Below, in pieces: positions 35,333-45,604 of a DNA stretch of 64,000 nt (the stretch's first letter is position 1; each line of letters begins with the position of its first letter). A program made the position numbers and the translations under genes. The stretch is from Allium sativum (taxonomy: Eukaryota; Streptophyta; Magnoliopsida; Asparagales; Amaryllidaceae). The stretch is taken from assembly GCA_030737875.1 (NCBI GenBank), contig CM060918.1, forward strand, positions 776,420,552-776,484,551. Reading direction: 5' to 3'. The notes below the pieces were generated by a model that searched no databases, was not told the DNA's origin, and was given only the letters and a program-made list of their open reading frames with translations.

Positions 35333-36088
35333 ACATGCATATTAGAAAATACACATTAAAGGTAAAAACATTATGTGAACAACTTGCTACATCTGGTCAT
35401 AAGATTATAAACTACGAACATATAATGTTTATACTGAAGGACCTAGATAATGAGTACGAAGCTATTATTGATGTTCTATCCACTACTGAAAATTTCTCAT
35501 CACTACAATTCGTACAGTCGACACGCTTGTCTAATGAAGCAAGAATAGAACAGAAGAAGGAAACCACTAAACTGCTAACTATGTTGTTAATAACAAGAAT
35601 AGAAATCAAGAAAGAAACAACAATAACATAAATCAATCAAGCAGCAGTCAAAGAGGTGGTTTCAGACCAAGAGGAAGAAGAGGAAGGTGGAACAACAACA
35701 GATTCAAATGTCAAATTTGTTAAAGGGTGGTTATGTAGCCAATAAGTGTTACTTTAGATTTGATATAAACAACAATTCATCTCAACAAGACAACATTTCA
35801 AGAAACCCCCATACAAACATTGTTGACTCACTGCTGGACAACAAAAGCAACGCAGAGACGAGAGGAAATGATACTGCAAAAATAGAGAACTTACTTGATG
35901 ATGGGATATTTTGCTCGGACCAGTATAGTCAAGTAGAACAAATTTTTGGTTGCAAGTGCTTGAAATCTACTCTAGTAAATTTTTCTGACCTCTCACCATG
36001 TGATATAACAACGGTGATTGTTAGAACCATCGTTCTATTCTCAGTGGTGGCCATAGTTGATTTTATTGTCGAGGTGTTAATGTCATGA
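34855..36088 (+). pseudogene. Ty1/copia gag remnant; pol absent
   Basis: ATG at 34855 opens MAGDRTSPTSIARSSR with a stop near 34963. After a frame change, 34997-35281 has LMWKFHIETAIKGNGLKEYV and QLIGCQTTHKTWLTIEQIF, typical of copia gag. It continues after an A tract with YTLKVKTLCEQLATSGHKI and LKDLDNEYEAIIDVLST (35335-35631). A zinc knuckle at about 35709-35753 is broken: CQIC is followed by a stop and frame change, and the His is Tyr before ANKCYF. The rest of the frame to 36088 is not recognisable. No protease, integrase or RT follows. Confidence 0.8.
35300..35329 (+). repeat. Homopolymer of 30 A inside the gag remnant
   Basis: It sits where related gag proteins have a short lysine-containing linker. 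Probably expansion of an existing A run after the element died. Confidence 0.9.
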
Positions 36089-36670
36089 ATCATTGTCTGA
36101 AATATAATGACTCCACCCAATGACAAACAACTTGCAAACATAATTCGATTATAAGATTATTAGAGGCGATTACTCTATATGACGAGAGGAATGTAAATAG
36201 ATCAAAACTTAACGTAATTGCAGTCCATACAATTGAATTATTTGTCCGTGTGCAGTAGTAACATTATTTCTTTAAAACAGGATTGCTCCCTCAATGGTGC
36301 CGAAGGACCAATGAGCAACTATTTCACAAAATGAAACAGAACGATCTCTGCAATGATGCAATGGTGATTCCAGAGCAACAATGAATTCAAAAGAGCGGTT
36401 TTTTAAGAATAAAATCTGATGGTAGGGGAAGAGAAATGCAAGGAAAAATCAAATGATTTTCACGTTTATTCTTTTGTCTATATATAGTTACGGGGAGGCG
36501 CCTTTTCCTAGATGCCTGTTTGAACAATTGCAACAGTTTGGTTTTGAAAAGGTTGCGATTTTTACCAAAAGACAAGACTGTTTCACTACTGCTGCAAAGA
36601 TGAATTTAAACGGACAGAAGAAAAAATGATCTGATATGAACAACCCATTAATATGCCTTTAACGCCCATT
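36089..36670. other. Region without a recognised feature
   Basis: Mixed AT-rich sequence, with a TATA-like CTATATATAG at about 36478. It may be the remnant of a copia LTR, but no boundary is visible. Confidence 0.4.
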
Positions 36671-36713
36671 TGCCCACGCCGCGGTTGAGGGCTTGGGAAC
36701 GTCGGCGTGGGCA
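36671..36713. repeat. GC-rich perfect 11-bp inverted repeat (hairpin)
   Basis: TGCCCACGCCG at 36671-36681 and CGGCGTGGGCA at 36703-36713 with a 21-base loop. It stands out from the AT-rich surroundings. Confidence 0.8.
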
Positions 36714-36725
36714 TGGACGTAAGAT

Positions 36726-37268
36726 TAGGGAAGAGCAAATGGTTGGTTTGATTTGAAATCGATCAAAACTGTTGAAACTAAAATAACGATTCAAGGAATA
36801 TAAACCGAACAAAACCAAACCGATATTTTTTGAAACCAAAACCAACCAAACCATAATATTTGGTTTGGTTTGGTTGATTTATTTGGTTTATCTTAATATG
36901 AAATAGATCTTCTAGTTGTTGATATAATACAGGATTAAAACTACGAATTAACTTCATACGTGATTCAAATATTTTAGAAAACAAACTATTCTTCTAAACA
37001 TATTAATATGAAATCAAAGAAAAATGATATTGTCATGAAAATATTGTAAATAATAACATCGTTAGTAGTAAATTTTTAACTATAAAATAAATAAATTTCA
37101 AATTTAGTTTAATTGGTTAGTTTGTTTTTCAAATATTAAAAACCAAACCGGACCAATAAGCCGAAATAATATAAAAATAGAAACCAAAACCAACCAATTG
37201 ACTTACAAAACCAAACCAACCAAACTCAATTGGTTTAATTGGTTTTAACAAATAAATGCTCACCCCTA
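36726..37268. mobile_element. Non-autonomous hAT-like element, 543 bp
   Basis: Ends TAGGGAAGAGCA and TGCTCACCCCTA are imperfect inverted repeats. The flanks CGTAAGAT (36718-36725) and CGTAAGGT (37269-37276) are an 8-bp duplication with one mismatch. Both arms are rich in GGTTTGGTTTGG / CCAAACCAAACC. No coding. Confidence 0.75.
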
Positions 37269-37550
37269 CGTAAGGTAGTGCATTGCACCACCTGCTAGAA
37301 TAGTCATGCTCTTTTGTCTTTATTTTTCTTATAATAATTACAATAGGAACCACATCTTCTTATATAAACACATGATATTTATTATATTTCACTATGTCCG
37401 ACTATTCATATTCTAAGGCATTTAATGTCTCACATTTTCCAATGAAATGTTAATTCATTCCTAATAGATTATTCCCTGAAAGAAATAATGGGTATTCACA
37501 ACGCTTAGTGACCATTTTTTGTTATATATACATAAACATATATGTATACA

Positions 37551-38005
37551 TATCATGGTTACATAGGACGTGGTTCGATACAAAACGCGGTACAAAAACG
37601 GATACGTGGAAGGCTGTCTTGAATGTTTCCGGTACGAGAGAACGCATGGGTATGAGGGAACGCAAGGGTATAAAACATGTTTTTTCTTCTACTTTGGAAA
37701 AACTAATCTATTTATTTTTTATGTTAACTACCAAATTTTGTGAAGATCTTGCAAATCTACATCTGCCTTTTCAATCTATATACAAATTGATATATTATAT
37801 AGCTGTCCTTCCAATATATATTACAACCATATACAGTTGTACAACACAAATCGAAGAGTCGTTTATTCTTTTCAAAAACCTGTGCGTCATCTTCTTCTTT
37901 TCGTGGCCGCTAATGTTTCCGGGTCATTTTCGTTTCGGGATCGGGGACGAACGAACCGGTACGCAGATCGTGGCCACGTCCCACGTTCCTTGTTTCTATG
38001 ATACA
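37551..38005. mobile_element. Possible foldback element
   Basis: TATCATGGTTACATAGGACG at the left and the imperfect complement of it (CACGTTCCTTGTTTCTATGA) at the right, followed by TACATATATAT. The long plus frame over it (37508-38143) has no domain and ends in AT-rich sequence, so I do not call it a gene. Confidence 0.4.
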
Positions 38006-38240
38006 TATATATTGTGTGTGTCTGCGCGCACACATTTATTCCTTATAAGTAATAACATTAAAAAAATCATTTTAGGTTATAAAATCTTAATATTTCATTA
38101 TATATACATTATTAGGACTGACTTAATAACATTTATAATGTGATTATAAATTATATATTTATGCATCTATAATCATCAGCTAACAATGATTAATACAGCA
38201 ACTTTACTACAAGTTTTAATGAGCAATAACAATTATATAA

Positions 38241-39125
38241 GTGAAAATTAGACTCATATCCCTAAAAAGTTTCGAAATTAGGCTCACATCCGCCCAAACT
38301 TTTAATATAAATTAGATCCCTATTTTAAAAAAAAAAAAATCATAAAAAAATATTAAAAAAATCACGTAAATTCATAATTAAATACAACTAATCATCATCA
38401 AATTCAAGCGTTAAAACAACTCAAAAACTTAAAAAAAACAAAAAAAAAACAGTGAATCACCAGTATTATGCATCAAACGATGCACTTATCTGTAATAGTT
38501 GCATACATTTCTACATATATTTAAGTAATGCGTCAAACTGCAGTATAAACGCAGAAATGTATGCACTAATACTGCAATAAATGCATCGTTTGATGCATTA
38601 ATTCAATCCTGACATGCTTTTCAAGCATACACAGTTTTTAAGCATCGTTGCATACATTTCTGCATTTATAAGTAATAAATGCATCTATTTCTGCACATAT
38701 TCATAAGCCTTCATCCGTTTTAACTTTGTTGCATACATTTCTGCACTTATATGAAATGCATACATTTTTGCAACAATTCGTAGCCCATGCAGATTAGTTC
38801 ATCTTTATATGCATACATCTCTGCAACTGTTACCAATATATGCATACATGTATGCATATATTCATCCAGATTTTCAAAATAAACCATGAATGAATATATG
38901 CATACATATATGCATATATTGAGTATTAATGCAGAGACGTATGCAAATTTTTTTTTCATGTTGCTTTTAGGAATATTTTTGAATTTTTTAACAAACAGTG
39001 CTTATTTTTTATTTTTTTGAAAAAACACGTAAACCCATAAAATAGGGACCCGCTTTAAAGATAAACTTTGGGGAGGATGCCGTTTACATTTTGAAAGATT
39101 CTAGGGACGTGTGGCTAAACTACCC
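38241..39125. mobile_element. Mutator-type foldback element (MULE MITE), 885 bp
   Basis: Long imperfect terminal inverted repeats of about 85 bases. The left one passes through CATATCCCTAAAAAG and GATCCCTATTTTA, the right one through TAAAATAGGGACC and CTAGGGACG. The flanking duplication ATTATATAA (38232-38240 and 39126-39134) is a perfect 9 bp, as for Mutator-like elements. The interior is a degenerate minisatellite. No transposase. Confidence 0.8.
38450..38950. repeat. Degenerate palindromic minisatellite TGCATACATTTCTGCA
   Basis: About a dozen copies, on both strands, of a core close to TGCATACATTTCTGCA, spaced 20-50 bases, with TGCATCAAACGATGCA-type variants. It fills the centre of the Mutator-type element. 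Confidence 0.75.
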
Positions 39126-39501
39126 ATTATATAATCCATATTATAACTTAATTATTTCAAATTTATTTGGCTACAACTTTTATAATTCTTAAATTCAAAA
39201 CAATATAAAGTTTATTTACTTATGATTTTCATAAATTCAAATTTAAACAATTTCAAATGTTTTTTATTTAAACTTCAATGCAAACACCCACTGTTGAGGG
39301 AAGTTCCTCAAATTGATTGTTAGATAAAAAAATATAAATGCCACACGAGTCAGAATCACAAAACAGTTTAGTATATATGTATTAACAAATAAAATGCATA
39401 AAACTATACTAAATTGGTATTTACAATTGTGATTGGTTGCTGTTAGTCTCATGAATATAGTGGTTTTACAGAAGGCACATTACAGGGGTAAAAAAACTTA
39501 C

Positions 39502-39634
39502 ATATTAAAGACCGAACCAATTGCCATGCGTGAATTTCACAAATTCCGCATGGATCAGTATCCAAGGCTTTGTGCTTTCTACTGTAATTCCACATAAGAC
39601 TCAAAGCACTTGAATTGTTTGCTTCTGAGCTCAC
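39502..39634 (-). CDS. Candidate exon, 133 nt
   Basis: The acceptor TTTGATTGCAG and the donor GTAAGTTT are both strong. The open frame reads VSSEANNSSALSLMWNYSRK ... CGICEIHAWQLVRSLI. It lies downstream of a segment that ends in a stop, so either that stop belongs to an alternative end or this exon follows a cryptic donor. Family unknown. Confidence 0.45.
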
Positions 39635-39821
39635 CTGCAATCAAACTCAATGTGATTAATTGAAGAATAATATGCACAAAGCGCGTAGCCAAGAATTAAG
39701 ATTGGTGAGACAACAATATGGTAAAACGTGGGGGTTCGATGGCTATAGACCCAAAAAAAGGTATTTACAAAGGTATTTACGGTTCTGATTCATTATTGCG
39801 TTTGTCCTGTGGAAATACTGG

Positions 39822-39936
39822 TTATGCAGTAGTCCAAAAATGCACATGATGAGACATTGCTCGAAGGCGCATAACAATATAGCCAGTAGTGATCGCTAAA
39901 GCAGCTAATTTATTACGTAAATGATAATCCACATTC
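39822..39936 (-). CDS. Candidate terminal exon
   Basis: Using the AG at 39937-39938 the frame reads NVDYHLRNKLAALAITTGYI ... and ends at TAA 39822-39824. That start fits the two-base overhang of the exon at 40146-40181. An alternative acceptor (CAG before 39950) would place a stop soon after if that phase is kept. Confidence 0.35.
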
Positions 39937-40145
39937 CTTATTAACATTTCCTGAACATGACCATATATGCAAGTATCAACTATCAAATAAGAATTATGTA
40001 AACTATACAAGTATTAAATTATAGCGCTGAAAAACCATTAGACGAGAAAATCCAAGTGGGTTTCAAGACTACTGAAATATTCAACTAAAAAGAATGTTTA
40101 CAATTATGGTCATAGGCTGGTACACAGAACTTCAGTCACACTTAC

Positions 40146-40181
40146 CAGATTGATTCTGATTTAGTTACCCTCCACTCCATT
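40146..40181 (-). CDS. Candidate small exon, 36 nt
   Basis: Strong donor GTAAGTG after CAATCTG; acceptor TTTAATAG. In the phase used it reads MEWRVTKSESI. Its phase does not directly follow the exon at 41358-41448, so an exon between them would be needed. Confidence 0.3.
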
Positions 40182-40350
40182 CTATTAAATGATATAAATT
40201 TCATAACTACTTATAACTCAAACCTCCAGACCACCATGAACTTTTGCCCATTAAAGTGATTCTAAATCATTAGTGTATGAACACACTACATCAAAAATCC
40301 TAAGAGGCTTAAGTTGCTAACATTACAAAGCTGCACCTTGCAACTAGACA

Positions 40351-40453
40351 TCTTTAGTTTAACAGTGGTTTGCTATTTCTCAAACCCCACTACTTTCTGA
40401 TATCTTTAGTTTAACAGTGGTTGGCTATTTCCAAACCCCGCTACTTTCTGACC
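40351..40453. repeat. 52-bp tandem duplication
   Basis: TCTTTAGTTTAACAGTGGTT at 40351 recurs at 40403; the copies differ at a few positions. Confidence 0.85.
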
Positions 40454-41357
40454 ACGGCATGTACATTTATTTTCCTTTATTTTTTCCACTAGAACAATTC
40501 AGCACTAACAATCAAAATTACTAAAACAAACTATAGAAAAAAGTCAGTGGCAACACAAAAATAGGCGACACTGCATTATTCTAATTAGTTTAAGTAAGAT
40601 TTACCATGGAATTCACAAATAAATAGGTAGAATAATGAAGTCAACCTTAAGATGATTGAGGTTCCCTGTAGCTCTAAGGCTTTTTTTTTTTCCCTCTCAT
40701 GATACACCCCTTCAGTCCAACTGAGTTATGACCCATGTTTTGAAACAAGTTCACTGCATTTGCACGTTACAAACATTATCAAATAAAGGGATGAACATAT
40801 AAAAGTGAAACATAAGAGTCAATTATACAGTATTACATACATTATAGAGAAAGAAAAAAAATCAGCAGATAATCTCCACCCACCTGTTAACACAGGGAAA
40901 AAAAAAAAACCTCAAGAATAATCGAGCAGGCATTGCTTGTATATGCATATACGGGATCAATATTAGAAATACAACAACATACGTATGCTTGGTGACACTA
41001 GATACAATAACAAAAAGAGCAAAAAAAAATATGCACACACTGAAAAGCTTATAGTGACGTTGGGATTTACAATGCTGAAAAGATGTAACATTGCCTACTA
41101 AGATTTTAGTTTTGCCACTAGCGATACTAGGATGATCTTTTATCTTATCTTCTATTTTTATATTTATTTTAAGGAAATACTAGAAATTGAGATAAATACA
41201 ACGAACACATGAAATCAAGTACAATATTTACTTCGGTATCTTATAATGTCTATTTGTGTGTCTCTTTGATCAGAGTAAACAATCATTATACGACATACAC
41301 ATGTCCTTCGGAATTTAAAATATAAAGTATTTTCTGAACATTTATAGAAAACCTTAC

Positions 41358-41448
41358 TTCAGACAGCCGAGCATATTTTATGTCTGAAAGAACTTTATGT
41401 CGACAAATGGCATGGATGTGTTGAAATATCAAACTCAGATTGATTTGG
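41358..41448 (-). CDS. Candidate exon, 91 nt
   Basis: Acceptor TTATTGCAG, donor GTAAGG directly after CTGTCTGAA. One leading base completes the codon left by the exon at 42054-42127, then 30 open codons follow (INLSLIFQHIHAICRHKVLS, DIKYARLSE). The phase match with the exon before it supports a real intron. Confidence 0.55.
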
Positions 41449-41625
41449 CTGCAATAATGATAATGAGGATACACACAGCTGAATATATGGACGATACAAT
41501 TTAGTGATCGTGTAGAAGAACCACCTTCCACACTCTATACAATACAAGATGATATGCCTTGGGATATAATTTAGGAATAGCTTGTGTATTATTTCAAAAA
41601 TTACAATTCTCATATTTCATCATCA

Positions 41626-41697
41626 ATCAGAGTGGCGCAGCGGAAGCGTGGTGGGCCCATAACCCACAGGTCCCAGAATTGAAATCTGGCTCTGATA
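41626..41697 (+). tRNA. trnfM-CAU (nuclear tRNA-iMet): Initiator tRNA-Met (anticodon CAT)
   Basis: A 72-base sequence starting ATCAGAGTGGCGCAGCGGAA, with anticodon stem and loop GTGGGCCCATAACCCAC and end GGCTCTGATA. This is the plant nuclear initiator tRNA-Met pattern, with A1 pairing the last A-side U through the ATCAGAG/CTCTGAT acceptor stem. No intron. In the T arm the usual CCAGG/CCTGG pair is CCAGA/TCTGG, so one G-C pair became A-T by two changes, and the loop has ATTGAAA instead of ATCGAAA. It initiates translation, and in retroelements the same tRNA primes reverse transcription. Confidence 0.93.
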
Positions 41698-41710
41698 GTA
41701 CTTAGCTCTT

Positions 41711-41714
41711 ACTT
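41711..41714 (+). terminator. Pol III terminator candidate
   Basis: TTTT about 14 bases after the tRNA end, the usual stop signal for RNA polymerase III. Confidence 0.5.
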
Positions 41715-42053
41715 TTATGTTTGTAAAGGTAATTCGGTAACCTTAACAATTCAAATTTATCTTTGCTCTTTTATTTACTCTAGCGCTCTTAAATATTTTG
41801 GATTTTCACAAAAATAATTTCCCTAAACATTTAATCTCGTTCTCCTTTCCGACAAGTTTGAGTTTGTGTTCTCTTTTCTCCATCAGTCATATGTCATAAA
41901 TGATAATAAGAGGGAAAAATGAAACCTTTTTTAATCTGCACTTCATATTTTCACGTCAAACCTACTGTCTGATCATAGGATTTATAAAATAGTTTGTTGA
42001 GTCAAAGGAAAACAGCTGTAAAAAATGTTTTGTTACCTCATTAAGATACATAC

Positions 42054-42127
42054 CTTGCAACTATAACCATAGGCTCTAGTGACATAGCTAATTGTTCCAA
42101 ATTCTCATGTGTTTGAAACGATGCTTT
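42054..42127 (-). CDS. Candidate exon, 74 nt
   Basis: Acceptor CTTTTCAGTAG, donor GTATGTATC after GTTGCAAG. It starts in phase 0, fitting the repeated exon upstream that ends in phase 0. It reads ASFQTHENLEQLAMSLEPMV and leaves two bases that join the exon at 41358-41448. Confidence 0.55.
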
Positions 42128-43065
42128 CTACTGAAAAGTAAAAAAGCAATTAGTTGTTAATCAACAAAGCACTCCTCTGAACAATTAAAGTTGTGATCAA
42201 CAAAACACTTAAAATTCATAAACAGAGCCTTTAATTGTCACAATAACTATGATGTAAAAAAGCACCAATTCAAAATAATTACCTTTTTATATTATTAAAT
42301 ATGTCTCATGGCTGATGTCTCACTCTATGTAAGAAAATGAAGCACCAGTATAAACAAAAAAGTAAAACAGAATAAAGTATTTGCTATAAATGTCCCAGGA
42401 TCTGATATAGAAGAAGCTTTATCGTAGAACGTGGACTAAGCAGGAATTTTGTTGTAGGATTTAAGATAATAGAAATATCGAAATGAACAAATGCTAAAAA
42501 AAAAAAAAGTGGATCTATAAAAATTTGGTAGTTTCAAAACTCATGATATATAATCAACTAATGACAAATATGAATAAACTTAGAGGCTAAAATATGAATT
42601 CGGATGTAAGCAATGCTAAAATTACTTTAACATATAGGTCTTAAGTTGTACCTTCATAATAGTTCGTTAACTAGCCAATTTTTATTTTCATAAACGCTTC
42701 ATAAATTTCTTCTCTTACACATGCACATGATCAACTAATGTCTATAGTTCATGAAACATGAATAATCAACCAACTTGGAGACTAAAATATGAATTTGGAT
42801 GTAAGAAATGCCAAAATTGCTTTAACATTAATGGTGGTAGGTTTTGAATTGTACCATCAGAATATCAACTGTCCAATTTTATTTTCGCAGACCTTAAATT
42901 TCTTCTCTTAAGCACGCACATGAACCCACAAGGCAAAATTTCACTGTTGGAAGCAGGAAGAGTTTAGTGAAAATTTCTCGTACACTTGAAACCGAACAAA
43001 AACAAAAGCAGCAGTCACATATTTAAAAAATCAGCTAAAATAGGAAACTGATAGAGAATTAATAC

Positions 43066-43174
43066 CGTGTTCAAGAATGTGGCCATTGTTGCAGGTTCAG
43101 CAATAATATCAGCGTAGGCATCATCGAAGGACATTCCTTTTAAGGAATGTTGTGCAATTCGGTGTGAAGTCTGG
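43066..43174 (-). CDS. Repeated exon, copy 1 (109 nt)
   Basis: Acceptor GTGGACAGCAG, donor GTATTAATTC. Phase: one leading base, then 36 open codons including SHRIAQHSLKGMSFDDAYAD and IIAEPATMATFLNT. It follows the phase of the exon at 44789-44841 and precedes that of 42054-42127. The same exon recurs with the same frame at about 43451-43559, 43836-43944 and 44222-44330. Confidence 0.55.
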
Positions 43175-43450
43175 CTGCTGTCCACACAACCAAAGCATCA
43201 TATTCAAAAGAGATCGGATTGTGTGCAAAAAGATGGGGGAAGAATTAGGTGGAAAAAATGATGGTTTGTTGGAGAACTGTTACCGAACCCATAGCGGGAA
43301 TAGAATGCAGTAGCCTGTTGTCCATCCACTGTTGAGAGCAGGAAGATTTTAGTGGAAATTTCTTGTACACTTGAAACCGAACGAAAACAAAAGCAGCAGT
43401 CAAATATTTAAAAAATCAGCTAAAATAGGAAACTGATAGAGAATTAATAC

Positions 43451-43559
43451 CGTGTTCAAGAATGTGGCCATTGTTGCAGGTTCAGCAATAATATCAGCGT
43501 AGGCATCATCGAAGGACATTCCTTTTAAGGAATGTTGTGCAATTCGGTGTGAAGTCTGT
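43451..43559 (-). CDS. Repeated exon, copy 2
   Basis: Same as copy 1 with the acceptor side changed to GTGGACACCAG and the first full codons unchanged (QTSHRIAQHS). Frame open. Confidence 0.5.
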
Positions 43560-43835
43560 CTGGTGTCCACACAACCAAAGCATCATATTCAAAAGAGATC
43601 GGATTGTGTGCAAAAAGATGGGGGAAGGATTAGGTGGAAAAAATGATGGTTTGTTGGAGAACTGTTAACGAACCCATAGCCGGAATAGAATGCAGTAGCC
43701 TGTTGTCCATCCACTGTTGAGAGCAGGAAGATTTTAGTGGAAATTTCTTGTACACTTGAAACCGAACGTAAACAAAAGCAGCAGTCAAATATTTAAAAAT
43801 CAGCTAAAATAGGAAACTGATAGAGAATTAATACC

Positions 43836-43944
43836 GTGTTCAAGAATGTGGCCATTGTTGCAGGTTCAGCAATAATATCAGCGTAGGCATCATCGAAGGA
43901 CATTCCTTTTAAGGAATGTTGTGCAATTCGGTGTGAAGTCTGTC
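43836..43944 (-). CDS. Repeated exon, copy 3
   Basis: Same as copy 2 over the exon; frame open, donor kept. Confidence 0.5.
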
Positions 43945-44221
43945 TGGTGTCCACACAACCAAAGCATCATATTCAAAAGAGATCGGATTGTGTGCAAAAA
44001 GATGGGGGAAGGATTAGGTGGAAAAAATGATGGTTTGTTGGAGAACTGTTAACGAACCCATAGCCGGAATAGAATGCAGAGTAGCCTATTGTCCATCCAC
44101 TGTTGAGAGCAGGAAGATTTTAGTGGAAATTTCTTGTACACTTGAAATCGAACGAAAACAAAAGCAGCAGTCACATATTTAAAAAATCAGCTAAAATAGG
44201 AAACTGATAGAGAATTAATAC

Positions 44222-44330
44222 CGTGTTCAAGAATGTGGCCATTGTTGCAGGTTCAGCAATAATATCAGCACAGACATCATCGAAGGACATTCCTTTTAAG
44301 GAATGTTGTGCAATTCGGTGTGAAGTCTGG
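44222..44330 (-). CDS. Repeated exon, copy 4
   Basis: Same frame, with two substitutions giving DDVCADI where the other copies have DDAYADI. Donor kept; acceptor GTGGACACCAG. Confidence 0.5.
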
Positions 44331-44729
44331 CTGGTGTCCACACAACCAAAGCATCATATTCAAAAGAGATCGGACTGTGTACAAAAGATGTGGGGAGAAT
44401 TAGGTGGAAAAAATGATGGTTTGTTGGAGAACTGTCACCGAACCCATAGCAGGAACAGAATGCAGTAGCCTATTGTCCATCCACTGTTGAGAGCAAGGAG
44501 TTTTCGCTGCTCTGTGACCAGCCTGACGCATTGCCTCCTGATTATAGCAAGCACAGTCAGACTTTCCAGCCCAACTGCACAGTACTCAGCAACTTGGATC
44601 GGGCAGGCCAACTAATTGCACAATGTACCCAAAATTCAACAACATAACCCAACATTCCATCACATTAATGCCCCACTTGGTCACAAGCTCACGTTACTTA
44701 GCTCAGCAATTGAATGGGTGATAACTTGA

Positions 44730-45240
44730 TATTTGTACAGAATTATTCACTAAAATTTTGTGATGTGGGACTAACATGATAATTTTACCTTATCAGCTGT
44801 TGTTGTAGTACCAATTCACCCTTTCTCAATGTGGTAAGACGCTGGTATCATCATTCACATATCTGGTAGTAAAACGTAAATTTAATTACAGCTTATGTCC
44901 GATCACCTTTTTCCATAAAAAAATTACTTCTGAAATTGACACCTTGATTAAGCTAAAATTACATGACGAACTTCATGAATAAATAAAACAAAAAAGTGAC
45001 CGCTTCCGAATAACTTAGATCAGGCAGACCAGAAAGCAGTTCAAGTTCTGAGAAACCAAACAGAACAACTCCATATCAGTCCGGTCATTTATGAAGACAA
45101 ACGATTTATCGTCATCTGCATTCATGTACTATATTTGTTTACACTTGCACAATACTACCTTCTTTATGTGTGTTTCAGTAACTGTTCATAATCAGTGGTT
45201 GCAGATTCACACATCATAGCAAGAACTAAAGAAGAAACTA
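44730..45240. repeat. Segmental duplication, proximal copy
   Basis: Matches about 48110-48560 in order: the TTTTACCTTATCAG donor side, the TAAGA[CT]GCTGGT acceptor side, then GATCAGGCAGACCAGAAAGC (45019 and 48360) and TGTTTACACTT (45135 and 48478). The copies are clearly diverged. Confidence 0.75.
44789..44841 (-). CDS. Candidate exon, 53 nt
   Basis: Acceptor ATGATACCAG, donor GTAAAATT. It reads RLTTLRKGELVLQQQLI and leaves AG, which the first base of the repeated exon completes. A decayed copy with a shifted frame lies at about 48134-48188. Confidence 0.5.
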
Positions 45241-45552
45241 TACAAGAGTTGGAGAATTCAAAATTTCTATAGAATGTTCAAAATATCTCACATTTATAAG
45301 TCAAATCATGTTAATTTAATGATATGCATGTGTAGCATGTCCAAATAAATTGACTCTCTAAGCATAACCTGTTAGCAACAAAAACATCTCAAGCCAATAA
45401 GTTGAATCATCAAAATTTCCTGACCCCGACCTGCAACACTTTAAGTGCATCGTAGAATAAGTTTGACCTTCAACAAAAATAAACTGTTGTTATTAATATT
45501 CAGTTAGTATACATATATGTATACATATAAGTTTTAAAAAGCGAAAGCATAC

Positions 45553-45604
45553 CGGATCTTTTGCTCATTAAACCAGGCATAAGCATCAAAAGGTTGAGAT
45601 GTAA
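45553..45604 (-). CDS. Weak exon candidate
   Basis: The donor GTATGC after AAGATCCG is fair, and one frame reads SQPFDAYAWFNEQKI. No AG acceptor is visible close upstream, and the phase does not meet the next exon directly. Confidence 0.25.

Larger units (their letters stand above)
42942..44481. repeat. Four tandem copies of a 385-bp unit
   Basis: Units begin CACTGTTG at 42942, 43327, 43712 and 44098 (385, 385, 386 and 384 bp). A fifth CACTGTTG at 44482 starts the flank. Units are nearly identical by eye. Each carries one exon-like segment with splice sites on the minus strand. It is a head-to-tail amplification of an exon with its intron. Confidence 0.95.

Noticed and set aside
37508..38143. 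211-codon plus-strand frame
   Set aside because: AT-driven composition (Ile, Tyr, Phe), no domain, and it spans a likely foldback element.
44223..44468. 81-codon plus-strand frame in the 385-bp array
   Set aside because: It is antisense to the exon with good splice sites, and the other three units do not keep it at full length.
42942..44481. CRISPR-like or satellite array
   Set aside because: Units of 385 bp without alternating spacers, only four copies, and splice sites inside; it is a tandem duplication in a plant gene region.
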